The translations under genes were made by a program, and so were the position numbers. A DNA stretch of 31,300 nt from Hydrogenovibrio sp. UBA654. GTDB taxonomy: Bacteria > Pseudomonadota > Gammaproteobacteria > Thiomicrospirales > Thiomicrospiraceae. The notes beneath the pieces are model-generated. The model did no database searches and had not been told where the DNA came from. It was given only the letters and a program-made list of their open reading frames with translations. Of the stretch, positions 7,875 to 14,576 are shown in pieces. Position 1 is the stretch's first letter; each line of letters begins with the position of its first letter. Location of the stretch: positions 1 through 31,300 of the forward strand of contig DBOE01000069.1 in the NCBI GenBank assembly GCA_002299585.1, read 5' to 3'.

Positions 7875-8936
7875 TTAATGATATTTGCCACTTAACTCAG
7901 TAACCGCCCTAATAAACTCCCCTGCATGTTCGGGGTTTACTTCTGGGTGAATGCCATGACCTAAATTGAATATATGACCAGTACCTTTGCCAAATTTTTC
8001 TAAAATAATTGCGACTTCTTGTCTTATCCTTTCAGGACTTGCATATAAAATACTTGGATCCATATTGCCTTGTAAGGCAACTTTATCTCCTACCCTTGCT
8101 CTAGCGTCATTAATGTCTGTTGTCCAGTCCAGTCCCAAAGCATCACAGCCTGTAGCGGCCATGTCTTCGAGCCACTGACCGCCACTTTTAGTAAATAAAA
8201 TAACGGGTACTTTTCTGCCATCATTTTCTCGTGTTAAACCAGCAATAATTTTTGCCATATAATTTAGTGAAAACTCTTTATAATCTCGTGGAGTTAATAC
8301 CCCCCCCCAAGTATCAAAAATCTGCACTGCTTGTGCCCCAGACTCAATTTGGGCATTAAGATAATCAATGGTAGAATTTGCTAAAACATCCAGTATATGA
8401 TGCAATGTTGCCGGCTGGTCATACATCATTGCTTTTATTATCGAATAAGTTTTACTAGATCTGCCTTCCACCATATAGGTAGCAAGCGTCCATGGACTGC
8501 CAGAAAAACCAATTAATGGAACCTGCCCATTTAGGTTTTGTCGTATAGTACTTACCGCATCCATTACATAACTTAAATCGGTTCCCATATCAGGTACAAA
8601 TAATTTTTTTGCATCGGCTAAACTACGAATAGGTTTATCAAAAACTGGACCTTCTCCTGTCTCAAAACGCAATCCTAAGCCCATAGCATCAGGAATTGTT
8701 AAAATATCAGAGAATAAAATAGCCGCATCTAATGGAAATCTTTCTAATGGCTGTAAAGTAACTTCACAGGCTAATTCTTTATTACGACATAAATCCATAA
8801 ATGAACCAGCATGTTTACGAGTTGCTTTATATTCAGGTAAATAACGCCCTGCTTGGCGCATCATCCATACAGGAGTTCTATCCACGGGTTGCCTTAAAAG
8901 AGCCCGTAAAAAACGATCATTTTGTAGTGCTGACAT
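7875..8936 (-). CDS. hemE: Uroporphyrinogen decarboxylase HemE
   Basis: HemE removes four acetate carboxyls from uroporphyrinogen III to give coproporphyrinogen III in cytoplasmic heme synthesis. The motif WMMRQAGRYLPEYK (residues 24-37, with the active-site Arg27) and FPLDAAILFSDILTIPDAMG (67-86, catalytic Asp77) are clear. So are GFSGSPWTLATYMVEG and the C-terminal FNLGHGIHPEVNPEH. Length 353 is normal. The ATG has AAGGAAACTAA upstream and overlaps the end of the SNase-like gene by 20 bases, so translation is probably coupled. A nine-C run (8300-8308, plus strand) encodes the Trp-Gly-Gly region. Confidence 0.97.
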   Translation of the reverse strand: MSALQNDRFLRALLRQPVDRTPVWMMRQAGRYLPEYKATRKHAGSFMDLCRNKELACEVTLQPLERFPLDAAILFSDILTIPDAMGLGLRFETGEGPVFDKPIRSLADAKKLFVPDMGTDLSYVMDAVSTIRQNLNGQVPLIGFSGSPWTLATYMVEGRSSKTYSIIKAMMYDQPATLHHILDVLANSTIDYLNAQIESGAQAVQIFDTWGGVLTPRDYKEFSLNYMAKIIAGLTRENDGRKVPVILFTKSGGQWLEDMAATGCDALGLDWTTDINDARARVGDKVALQGNMDPSILYASPERIRQEVAIILEKFGKGTGHIFNLGHGIHPEVNPEHAGEFIRAVTELSGKYH

Positions 8937-9762
8937 TTAGTTTCCTTAGTCGGTCTATTGCATTAGGGGATTGAATTTTAACAAACATTGACCTCTTAAA
9001 TAAAAAACCATTGCCTCTAACTTCAATAATTTTTCCTTTTAGGTCTTGCAGTTGTTTAAAATCAAAATTATTCCAATATTTTTTAGTAATACGAATGCCG
9101 ACCGTGTCCATATTTAAAATATAATTTGTTGAGCTTTTTTGTACGCTGACTATTTTCCCTTTAAAAATTCTAAAACCATCATCTTCTAAAGTGATTTTGT
9201 TTGATAATACGACTGGATAGTTTAATTTTGGTTGATTTTTATATAAACTCCACAGAGCAATTCCCTCTGAACGAGCTATTTTTTCAGCTTGATAATAACA
9301 TTGTTGATGCAGATTATTGTTATATTCACTTTTGAAGAGTGCATAACCTGTCGCTAACATTAATTGATTGAGGTTATAAATTTGGTCATCTTTTTTTACA
9401 TATAAATGTAATAGTCCACGATTAAAAGAGTCAATTTTGCTTGTATCATATTCAATGCCAACTTGCATGTCATGGTTGGCTAGTAGTTTATTTAGCCTAT
9501 TTTGAGATTCTTTAGCAAGCGGTTGTCCACTGGTATTAAATTTTTGTTTTCTTTCTTTTTGAGGAGCATTTATCCCAATTAACTTAAATTTTTTATTCTG
9601 AATAATTATAGTATCACCATCACTGGCAAAACTTGCTTGTACCCATAATTCTATATTTTTTGGTTGGCAGTCTTCTATTTGCTTAGCTTGTGTTGTTACC
9701 ATAAAAAATGAAACAAAAACTAAAATCAAAAAGCTAATAACTATTTCAAATAAATTTTTCAC
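8917..9762 (-). CDS. Secreted or anchored SNase-like (thermonuclease family) protein with altered active site
   Basis: Residues 1-26 form a signal peptide or N-terminal anchor. Residues 37-175 match the staphylococcal nuclease fold: SDGDTIII (47-54), FKLIGINAPQ (59-68), QPLAKESQNRLNKLL (80-94) and FNRGLLHLYV (113-122). Aligned to SNase, Asp21 (here Asp50) and Arg87 (here Arg115) are kept, but Arg35 is Lys60, Asp40 is Asn65 and Glu43 is Gln68. Two of these replace key calcium or catalytic carboxylates, so activity may be lost or changed. About 100 C-terminal residues form a further beta-rich region of unknown role. The start is GTG, chosen because AAGGAG lies five bases upstream and the in-frame codon before it is a stop (TGA). 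It overlaps hemE. Confidence 0.75.
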   Translation of the reverse strand: MKNLFEIVISFLILVFVSFFMVTTQAKQIEDCQPKNIELWVQASFASDGDTIIIQNKKFKLIGINAPQKERKQKFNTSGQPLAKESQNRLNKLLANHDMQVGIEYDTSKIDSFNRGLLHLYVKKDDQIYNLNQLMLATGYALFKSEYNNNLHQQCYYQAEKIARSEGIALWSLYKNQPKLNYPVVLSNKITLEDDGFRIFKGKIVSVQKSSTNYILNMDTVGIRITKKYWNNFDFKQLQDLKGKIIEVRGNGFLFKRSMFVKIQSPNAIDRLRKLNVSTTK

Positions 9763-9858
9763 ATGATCTCCTTAGACTAGACATTGATTATGCTTAGCTT
9801 AAAGCAAAAAAAAAGCCACTTGAACAATCGAGCGATTTTTTATCTTAAATATTATAAT

Positions 9859-9873
9859 TTATTTAGAGACTCC
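9859..9873. repeat. Repeat-family end in the sulP / nuclease spacer
   Basis: TTATTTAGAGACTCC differs at two of 15 positions from TTATTCAGAGGCTCC (6156-6170) and is followed by TTAAA like other family ends. The rest of the 9763-9995 spacer has no other recognisable part of the element. Confidence 0.4.
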
Positions 9874-9939
9874 TTAAAAAGTGGATATTTTAGCTTTGCA
9901 GAAAAGAGGATATCGATAATATAGAAGGTGTAGAAGGTA

Positions 9940-9963
9940 TAAGAGGAGCAAAAGCTCCTCTTA
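9940..9963 (-). terminator. Hairpin downstream of sulP, possible terminator
   Basis: A perfect ten-base-pair stem (9940-9949 with 9954-9963, GAGGAGC core) closes an AAAA loop. It lies 32 bases past the sulP stop, where a terminator for the carbonic anhydrase-sulP operon is expected. No U tract follows on either strand, so it may instead be an RNA 3'-end stabiliser. Confidence 0.45.
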
Positions 9964-9995
9964 GTATTATTGAAGAAAATTTATCTTATAGGTTT

Positions 9996-11570
9996 TTATT
10001 TTCCATAGATAGCTTCAAGATCTTTAGACTCTTCAGGAAGCTTTGTTTCAACCTTAATATTCTTAGACTTAGAAGTAAGTATATAATCTTCAATCGTCTC
10101 CATAATATCATGCTCAATAAACTCTGCTTGACTATAGTCAATTACAACACTTGAATTGTTTTCTATTTTAGCAAGAGACTCTCGCAACAAAGATTTGTTG
10201 AGGAAGTTTACATTCTTTTGAAGTAGAACTGTATATTGTAGATCACCATCTTTTTTCAAAGTAATTGCTTGATGATAATTTGATCTAATAATAAAGAATA
10301 TTGCTACTGCTACACCTATAGATATACCTATCAAAAGATCGGTAAATAAAATAGCTACAATGGTTGCAATAAATGGTATAGATTGCGAAGGACCTTGTTT
10401 CCAAACTTCCATAAAGAGTTTTGGTGAGGCTAGTTTATAACCAACAAACAGCAGTATCGCAGCTAATGATGCAAGTGGAATATAACCTAAATAATCAATA
10501 AGAAATAAGACACTTAGCATTAACCATATACCATGAAAAAATGCAGAAATTTTGGTTTTTCCTCCATTATAAACATTGGCAGAAGTACGCACAATAACCG
10601 CAGTAATAGGAAGTCCGCCTACCAATCCACTAATAGTGTTACCTATTCCCTGAGCTTTAAGCTCTTTATTGGTTGGTGCTATACGCTTTAATGGGTCAAT
10701 CTTATCAGCAGCCTCTAAGCTTAAAAGAGTTTCAAGGCTGGCAATTATTGCTATAGTTACAGCAGCTATATATATGTGAGGGTTTGCAAGTGTTGACCAG
10801 TCTGGTGTTGTTAGAATATCAAAAAAGCCCTCTATTCCATGTATAGATGGTAGTGAGACTAGTTGTGATTTATCTATTGCAAATGGTGATTTAATCGTAG
10901 CTAATATTACCTCTACAATTATACCTAAAACAACTACAACTAATGCTCCAGGCATAATTTTAGCAACAACGCTGTTTTTAATGAAAGGTTTTTCCCATAA
11001 AAATAATATAACTAGTGATATTATAGAAATAACTACAGAAACAGGAGTTAGGTGATTCATGAAAATAGCCACCATATCCGTTGCACAAGTTCCTAAATTA
11101 TCACAGACACTGTTATGTGTCATCTCAGATAAGTCAGTATAACCAATAGCGTAGGGTATTTGCTTCATAATCAAAATAAGACCAATTGCAGTTAACATAG
11201 CTTTGATCACATTAGAAGGAAAAAAAGCTCCAATAGTACCAGCTTTCATATAACCCATAAGTATTTGAATCAATCCTGCTAGCACAACAGCCACTAAAAA
11301 GGAATCAAAGCTTCCTAGTGTTCTTATAGCTTCAAATACAACTACAGCTAATCCTGCAGCAGGGCCAGAAACACTAATCTGAGAGCCACTAAATAGTGAT
11401 ACTATAGTTCCACCAATAATACCTGCTATTAGCCCAGAAAAAAGAGGAGCCCCTGAGGCTAAGGCAATGCCTAAGCATAGAGGAACAGCTACTAAAAATA
11501 CAACTATACTTGCACGAAAGTCAGTTTTAAAGTTTTCTTTATATGTGGATAATTCAGCTTGGTTAATCAT
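9996..11570 (-). CDS. SulP (SLC26) family anion transporter, probably bicarbonate
   Basis: This is an inner-membrane SulP transporter of 524 residues. The N-terminal half shows the family pattern FLVAVPLCLGIALASGAPLF and SGSQISVSGPAAGLAVVV, followed by many hydrophobic helices to about residue 430. The last 85 or so residues form a cytoplasmic STAS domain (VVIDYSQAEFIEHDIMETIE). Its gene overlaps the end of a beta-carbonic anhydrase gene by eight bases (ATGATTAA), which suggests bicarbonate or another small anion as substrate. Sulfate is an alternative. The start chosen is the ATG at 11570, because GGAGG lies six bases upstream. A TTG six bases earlier extends the frame but lacks a site. Confidence 0.88.
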   Translation of the reverse strand: MINQAELSTYKENFKTDFRASIVVFLVAVPLCLGIALASGAPLFSGLIAGIIGGTIVSLFSGSQISVSGPAAGLAVVVFEAIRTLGSFDSFLVAVVLAGLIQILMGYMKAGTIGAFFPSNVIKAMLTAIGLILIMKQIPYAIGYTDLSEMTHNSVCDNLGTCATDMVAIFMNHLTPVSVVISIISLVILFLWEKPFIKNSVVAKIMPGALVVVVLGIIVEVILATIKSPFAIDKSQLVSLPSIHGIEGFFDILTTPDWSTLANPHIYIAAVTIAIIASLETLLSLEAADKIDPLKRIAPTNKELKAQGIGNTISGLVGGLPITAVIVRTSANVYNGGKTKISAFFHGIWLMLSVLFLIDYLGYIPLASLAAILLFVGYKLASPKLFMEVWKQGPSQSIPFIATIVAILFTDLLIGISIGVAVAIFFIIRSNYHQAITLKKDGDLQYTVLLQKNVNFLNKSLLRESLAKIENNSSVVIDYSQAEFIEHDIMETIEDYILTSKSKNIKVETKLPEESKDLEAIYGK

Positions 11571-12234
11571 GTTCAACCTCCATTGCTACCAAGTCTTTTT
11601 CACTAACCGCTTGAAAAGTTTTTTCTGCTTGGTCATAGTATTGTATATCACCAGTTTTGATATTATACATCCAGCCGTGAATTTCTAAATCTCCACTATC
11701 AACCATCTTTTTAATAAATGGGTAGCTTAATAGGTTTTCTAGCTGGGCAACAACAGAAAACTGTTCAGTTGCTCGCAGTAGTGTTTCTTCAGAAACATCA
11801 CTGTCTAGGGCAGCTAAGGTCCTATCTTTTACTTTTTTACCTTGTTCAAGCCATTTAGAAACATGCATAAATTCATTTGGATCAAGATCGCTATAAAGTG
11901 CTGCAATGGCTCCACATTGAGTATGTCCACAAACAATTAGCTCTTTAATTTTTAAGGCTTTTACCCCGTATTCTATTGCAGAAGCAACACTGCTATGTTC
12001 AATTTGTTCATTATATGGAGGAACAAAATTACCTATATTACGGACTACAAATACTTGTCCAGGATTTGTTTGGGTAATTAAATTAGGAACAACTCTAGAA
12101 TCAGAGCAACCAACAAATAATGCCTGTGGTTTTTGCCCATTTTCTGATAAGTCAATTAGTAGATCCTCGTTCTTTTTTGCATATCCTTGTAGGAATGTAC
12201 TATTCCCGGAGATTAAAGTACTTGTTTTTGACAT
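11563..12234 (-). CDS. can: Beta-class carbonic anhydrase
   Basis: It catalyses reversible hydration of CO2 to bicarbonate with a zinc ion. The zinc ligands and catalytic dyad are visible: CSDSR (Cys43, Asp45, Arg47) and HTQC (His104, Cys107). Between them is VFVVRNIGNFVPPY (61-74). Length 223 is typical. There is no signal peptide, so it acts in the cytoplasm. It is the first gene of a two-gene unit with the SulP transporter, an arrangement consistent with bicarbonate uptake and interconversion. The Shine-Dalgarno (AAGAG) is weak. The symbol is assigned by family; can and cynT-type enzymes are not told apart here. Confidence 0.93.
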   Translation of the reverse strand: MSKTSTLISGNSTFLQGYAKKNEDLLIDLSENGQKPQALFVGCSDSRVVPNLITQTNPGQVFVVRNIGNFVPPYNEQIEHSSVASAIEYGVKALKIKELIVCGHTQCGAIAALYSDLDPNEFMHVSKWLEQGKKVKDRTLAALDSDVSEETLLRATEQFSVVAQLENLLSYPFIKKMVDSGDLEIHGWMYNIKTGDIQYYDQAEKTFQAVSEKDLVAMEVEHD

Positions 12235-12545
12235 AATTTAGCTCTTTTTTAAAATAATTAGTTAAGTGAGAGGTCTCTGAATAATCATACTTATTCAGGG
12301 CCCAGTAAACAACTACTAGCTCATATTACACGTAATTGCTTATTGTAGCCACAATCCATATTCATCGCCAGTTGATTGAGAGAACATAGTAACATAAAAA
12401 TTTAATAAAGATTTAATATTGTAAAGAACCAATTAATATTTTTTATTGCCAGTTTTTCTTAGATGATTTTTGAGAATAAATCAGTTTAACTTAAGTGCTT
12501 ATCTACTTTTTGAAACAATAGAAGTTAGGCTAAAAAGTTAGTCTA
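12235..12545. other. Non-coding spacer between can and ridA
   Basis: This 311-bp AT-rich stretch lies between the 5' end of can and the 3' end of ridA, both on the minus strand. It must hold the can promoter, but I see no convincing -35/-10 pair. It contains the hairpin at 12272-12303 made of two facing repeat-like ends. No open frame or RNA gene is recognisable. Confidence 0.6.
12272..12303. repeat. Hairpin of two facing repeat-family ends upstream of can
   Basis: GGTCTCTGAATAA (12272-12284) faces TTATTCAGGGCCC (12291-12303) across a six-base loop, giving a 13-pair stem with one mismatch and one G-U pair as RNA. Both arms resemble the repeat terminus GGAGCCTCTGAATAA. There is no U tract, and it lies upstream of can, so it is not a usual terminator. 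It could be the collapsed remnant of an element or a leader structure of can. Confidence 0.5.
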
Positions 12546-12926
12546 TTATGGTAAAGTCATTATGCCATCCATTTCAACATCGGTATTTTTTGGCAGTTCT
12601 TTAACCCCAATAGCTGCTCTTGCTGGGTAGGGTTGGTTAAAATATTGTGCCATAATTTCATTTACGCTACTAAAATGGCTAAGGTCAGTTAGAAAAATAT
12701 TTAGTTTTACTATGTCCTGTAAGCTTCCACCAGCGGCTTCACATACTGCGGTTAGGTTTTTGAATACCTGATGAATGCGTTCACTTATTTGCCCTTCTTT
12801 TAATTGCATAGTTTCTGGAATAAGAGCAATTTGCCCTGAAAGATAAATGGTATTGCCTATTTTAACGGCTTGTGAATAGGTTCCAATTGCTTGCGGAGCA
12901 TTATTTGTAGAGATAATTTCTTTCAT
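12546..12926 (-). CDS. ridA: RidA family enamine/imine deaminase
   Basis: RidA (YjgF/YER057c/UK114 family) hydrolyses reactive 2-aminoacrylate and related enamines to ketoacids, protecting PLP enzymes. Conserved features are APQAIGTYSQAVKIGNTIYL (residues 10-29), SGQIAL (30-35), the substrate-binding Arg103 in YPARAAIGV, and Glu118 in DVEMDGI. Length 126 is normal for this trimeric protein. AAGGAAAAATC precedes the ATG. A terminator-like palindrome separates it from the barrel gene upstream, so it is probably transcribed on its own or by readthrough. Confidence 0.93.
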   Translation of the reverse strand: MKEIISTNNAPQAIGTYSQAVKIGNTIYLSGQIALIPETMQLKEGQISERIHQVFKNLTAVCEAAGGSLQDIVKLNIFLTDLSHFSSVNEIMAQYFNQPYPARAAIGVKELPKNTDVEMDGIMTLP

Positions 12927-12943
12927 GATTTTTCCTTCAAATA

Positions 12944-12967
12944 TAAAACTCCTTATAAGGAGTTTTA
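12944..12967 (-). terminator. 24-bp perfect palindrome, probable terminator of the barrel gene
   Basis: The sequence from 12944 to 12967 is a perfect palindrome: arms AAAACTCC and GGAGTTTT around TTATAA. On the minus strand it lies 22 bases past the stop of the outer-membrane protein gene, and its 3' arm ends in TTTT followed by ATATTT, fitting a rho-independent terminator. It also lies just before the ridA ribosome binding site. Confidence 0.6.
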
Positions 12968-12989
12968 ATCGAATTCATTTAGTTTATTT

Positions 12990-13697
12990 TTAGAAACGAA
13001 AACCAAGTTTTGCACTTATGTTTGGAACTTCGCCAACTTTATTGTAGGCTAGTAATAAATCACCAATGAATATATTAACATTTGCCCCTATTGCATAACG
13101 CAGAGTGGTTTCTGAATAAGAAGAGTTAAAACCTTGTATTGCACCACTTTTTGTTTTAACGCTGCCGTTAACCATACCAAGACTGGCAAATGGTGTAAGC
13201 ATAGAAAAACCTTTAGAAACACCTAAATCAACACCATAGCTTGAAAAATCAATCACTTCTGAGTCAGCAGTAGTAGTATAGGAGCCTTTTATCGCGACAG
13301 CAGGAGTTGCCATTCCCCCATCTAAAATTGCATAATTAACGGTGGCATTAAGGGTAGAAAGTAATGCTGATACTGAGTAGTTTACTCCTACATCAAACCC
13401 TAAAGGTAATCCTTTGTTAGCATGTAAAGAAACTGAATCAAGGGCAGAAACTCCAGCAGAGTCGATATCCTTTAAAATGCTGTTTAGGTTAGCCCTATTA
13501 GCCGATATGCCTAAATCAAAACCGATAATTCCCAATGGCTCAGCAGGAATTAAAGTTCTATGTGACATGCTACCTATCACATCTTTAGCTGCCTCATCAA
13601 ACTCGGCTTGCAAGTTATTTTTAAAATCTCCAATAACTCCAGCATTAGTAATAGTCGGGGAGATAATGGTAATAATTAGTGCAGTTTTTTTAAACAT
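12990..13697 (-). CDS. Predicted outer-membrane beta-barrel protein, function unknown
   Basis: I do not recognise the family. The 235-residue protein starts with a signal peptide (MFKKTALIITIISPTITNA). The C-terminal 140 residues show alternating polar and hydrophobic strands rich in Gly, Ser and Thr, and the last residues are KLGFRF. A C-terminal Phe is the usual outer-membrane insertion signal. Residues 20-90 are less strand-like. The start chosen is the ATG at 13697, because AAGGA lies about eight bases upstream and the signal peptide begins there. An ATG 27 bases further upstream is in frame but adds a charged tail. A TATAAT box lies upstream, and a terminator-like palindrome downstream suggests a single-gene unit. 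Confidence 0.7.
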   Translation of the reverse strand: MFKKTALIITIISPTITNAGVIGDFKNNLQAEFDEAAKDVIGSMSHRTLIPAEPLGIIGFDLGISANRANLNSILKDIDSAGVSALDSVSLHANKGLPLGFDVGVNYSVSALLSTLNATVNYAILDGGMATPAVAIKGSYTTTADSEVIDFSSYGVDLGVSKGFSMLTPFASLGMVNGSVKTKSGAIQGFNSSYSETTLRYAIGANVNIFIGDLLLAYNKVGEVPNISAKLGFRF

Positions 13698-13730
13698 GGT
13701 TTCATTCCTTATTTTTATTTTCAAAGTGTC

Positions 13731-13761
13731 ATTATAGTACTGTTTTTAATTAAATAATCAA
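13731..13761 (-). promoter_or_regulatory. Candidate promoter of the barrel-protein gene
   Basis: On the minus strand a perfect TATAAT (13731-13736) lies about 35 bases before the ATG at 13697. A TTGATT -35 candidate (13756-13761) is 19 bases upstream, wider than the 17-base optimum. The -10 is the main support. Confidence 0.45.
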
Positions 13762-13797
13762 AGTGTTGGACACAGCTATTAAGTATATTATTAGGCA

Positions 13798-14382
13798 TTA
13801 TTTTGGAGTGTTAACTTGTTTTGTAAACACTAGACTAAATGTAACTGGAACTACTGTACTAATTGTAGACAATTTTGCGATGGTGCGTAAAGCTTCTATG
13901 CCAGAAACTAAATTGAAGTCTTCAGCATTAATAATTATTGGGTATTCTGATTGTACTAAAATACGACCATTAGTAAGTTTAAAAACCTGAATATCACTAG
14001 CTATTTTTTTGCTAATTCCGTGAAGAGTTAATGCAATAGATACATTTTCTCGAAAATTATCACCTAGACCCATTTTCTCTAATTTAGTAGCATCTAAATC
14101 AACCGTGATAAAAGCATACTCAAATTTAGCAACTTTAAATAACATACTTTTCATCCGATCGTTACGAATAGGAATGTTTGTTTCTACGCTTGAGAGATTA
14201 ATTTTGATGTTTGCTTTATTATCTTTAATTGTGCCAGATAGTGATCTAAAATAATTAACTTCACCTATGGTTGACTGTTTTATAGATACAAAATTGACTA
14301 GAGACTGATCATTGTCTAGTTTCCAGTCTGCTTGTGCTACAAAAGATACAAACATGAATAATATTAACGATAATTTTTTCAT
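13798..14382 (-). CDS. YceI family periplasmic protein
   Basis: YceI proteins are periplasmic lipocalin-like barrels that bind isoprenoid-type lipids. Residues 1-18 are a signal peptide ending AQA before DWKLDNDQSLVNFVSIKQST, which resembles the YceI mature start. Further family features are GTIKDNKANIKINLSSVET, NDRMKSMLFKVAKFEYAF and LTLHGISKKI, corresponding to the usual RDxHL and L-T-x-HG motifs. Here the His of the RDxHL-type motif is replaced (NDRMKSMLF). Length 194 is normal. GAGGGTTCT precedes the ATG. It is divergent from lepA. The physiological role here is unknown. Confidence 0.85.
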   Translation of the reverse strand: MKKLSLILFMFVSFVAQADWKLDNDQSLVNFVSIKQSTIGEVNYFRSLSGTIKDNKANIKINLSSVETNIPIRNDRMKSMLFKVAKFEYAFITVDLDATKLEKMGLGDNFRENVSIALTLHGISKKIASDIQVFKLTNGRILVQSEYPIIINAEDFNLVSGIEALRTIAKLSTISTVVPVTFSLVFTKQVNTPK

Positions 14383-14491
14383 AGAACCCTCATTAAGAAA
14401 TTTTAAACTACATTTATGATTAATAATAAATCATGGTTTTTTCAATATATACTTTCTATTATAGTTTTTTTTTAAAAAAATACAACTTTGG

Positions 14492-14504
14492 GTTAAGTTC
14501 CTCC
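14492..14504. repeat. Repeat-like end upstream of lepA
   Basis: GTTAAGTTCCTCC differs at one of 13 positions from the end GTTAAGTGCCTCC seen at 9-21 and 20742-20754, and like several ends it is followed by TTA. Short, so a chance match cannot be excluded. Confidence 0.3.
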
Positions 14505-14543
14505 TTAAGATCTTCCTTAAAATTTCTGTTTAAATTCGTGTAA

Positions 14544-14575
14544 AATACCCCAAATTTTATTTATTTTAGGGTATT
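14544..14575 (+). promoter_or_regulatory. Leader hairpin covering the lepA ribosome binding site
   Basis: AATACCC (14544-14550) and GGGTATT (14569-14575) form a seven-base-pair stem with an 18-base loop, ending one base before the lepA ATG. The 3' arm contains the AGGG Shine-Dalgarno. If the arm is transcribed, the stem would hide the site. The transcription start is not known; a TAAAAT at 14541-14546 could be a -10, in which case the 5' arm would not be in the RNA. Confidence 0.35.
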
Positions 14576-14576
14576 A

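Noticed and set aside
9806..9814. A9 tract (T9 on the minus strand) considered as a terminator tail
   Set aside because: No stable stem directly precedes the T run on the minus strand.
11467..11688. 73-residue plus-strand open frame across the can-sulP overlap
   Set aside because: It is antisense to two strongly supported genes and has no coding features.
12272..12303. Hairpin considered as a rho-independent terminator
   Set aside because: It has no U tract and lies upstream of can, about 240 bases past ridA on the non-expected side.
13763..13990. 75-residue plus-strand open frame
   Set aside because: It runs antisense through the 3' part of the YceI gene and its upstream spacer; no ribosome binding site or recognisable features.
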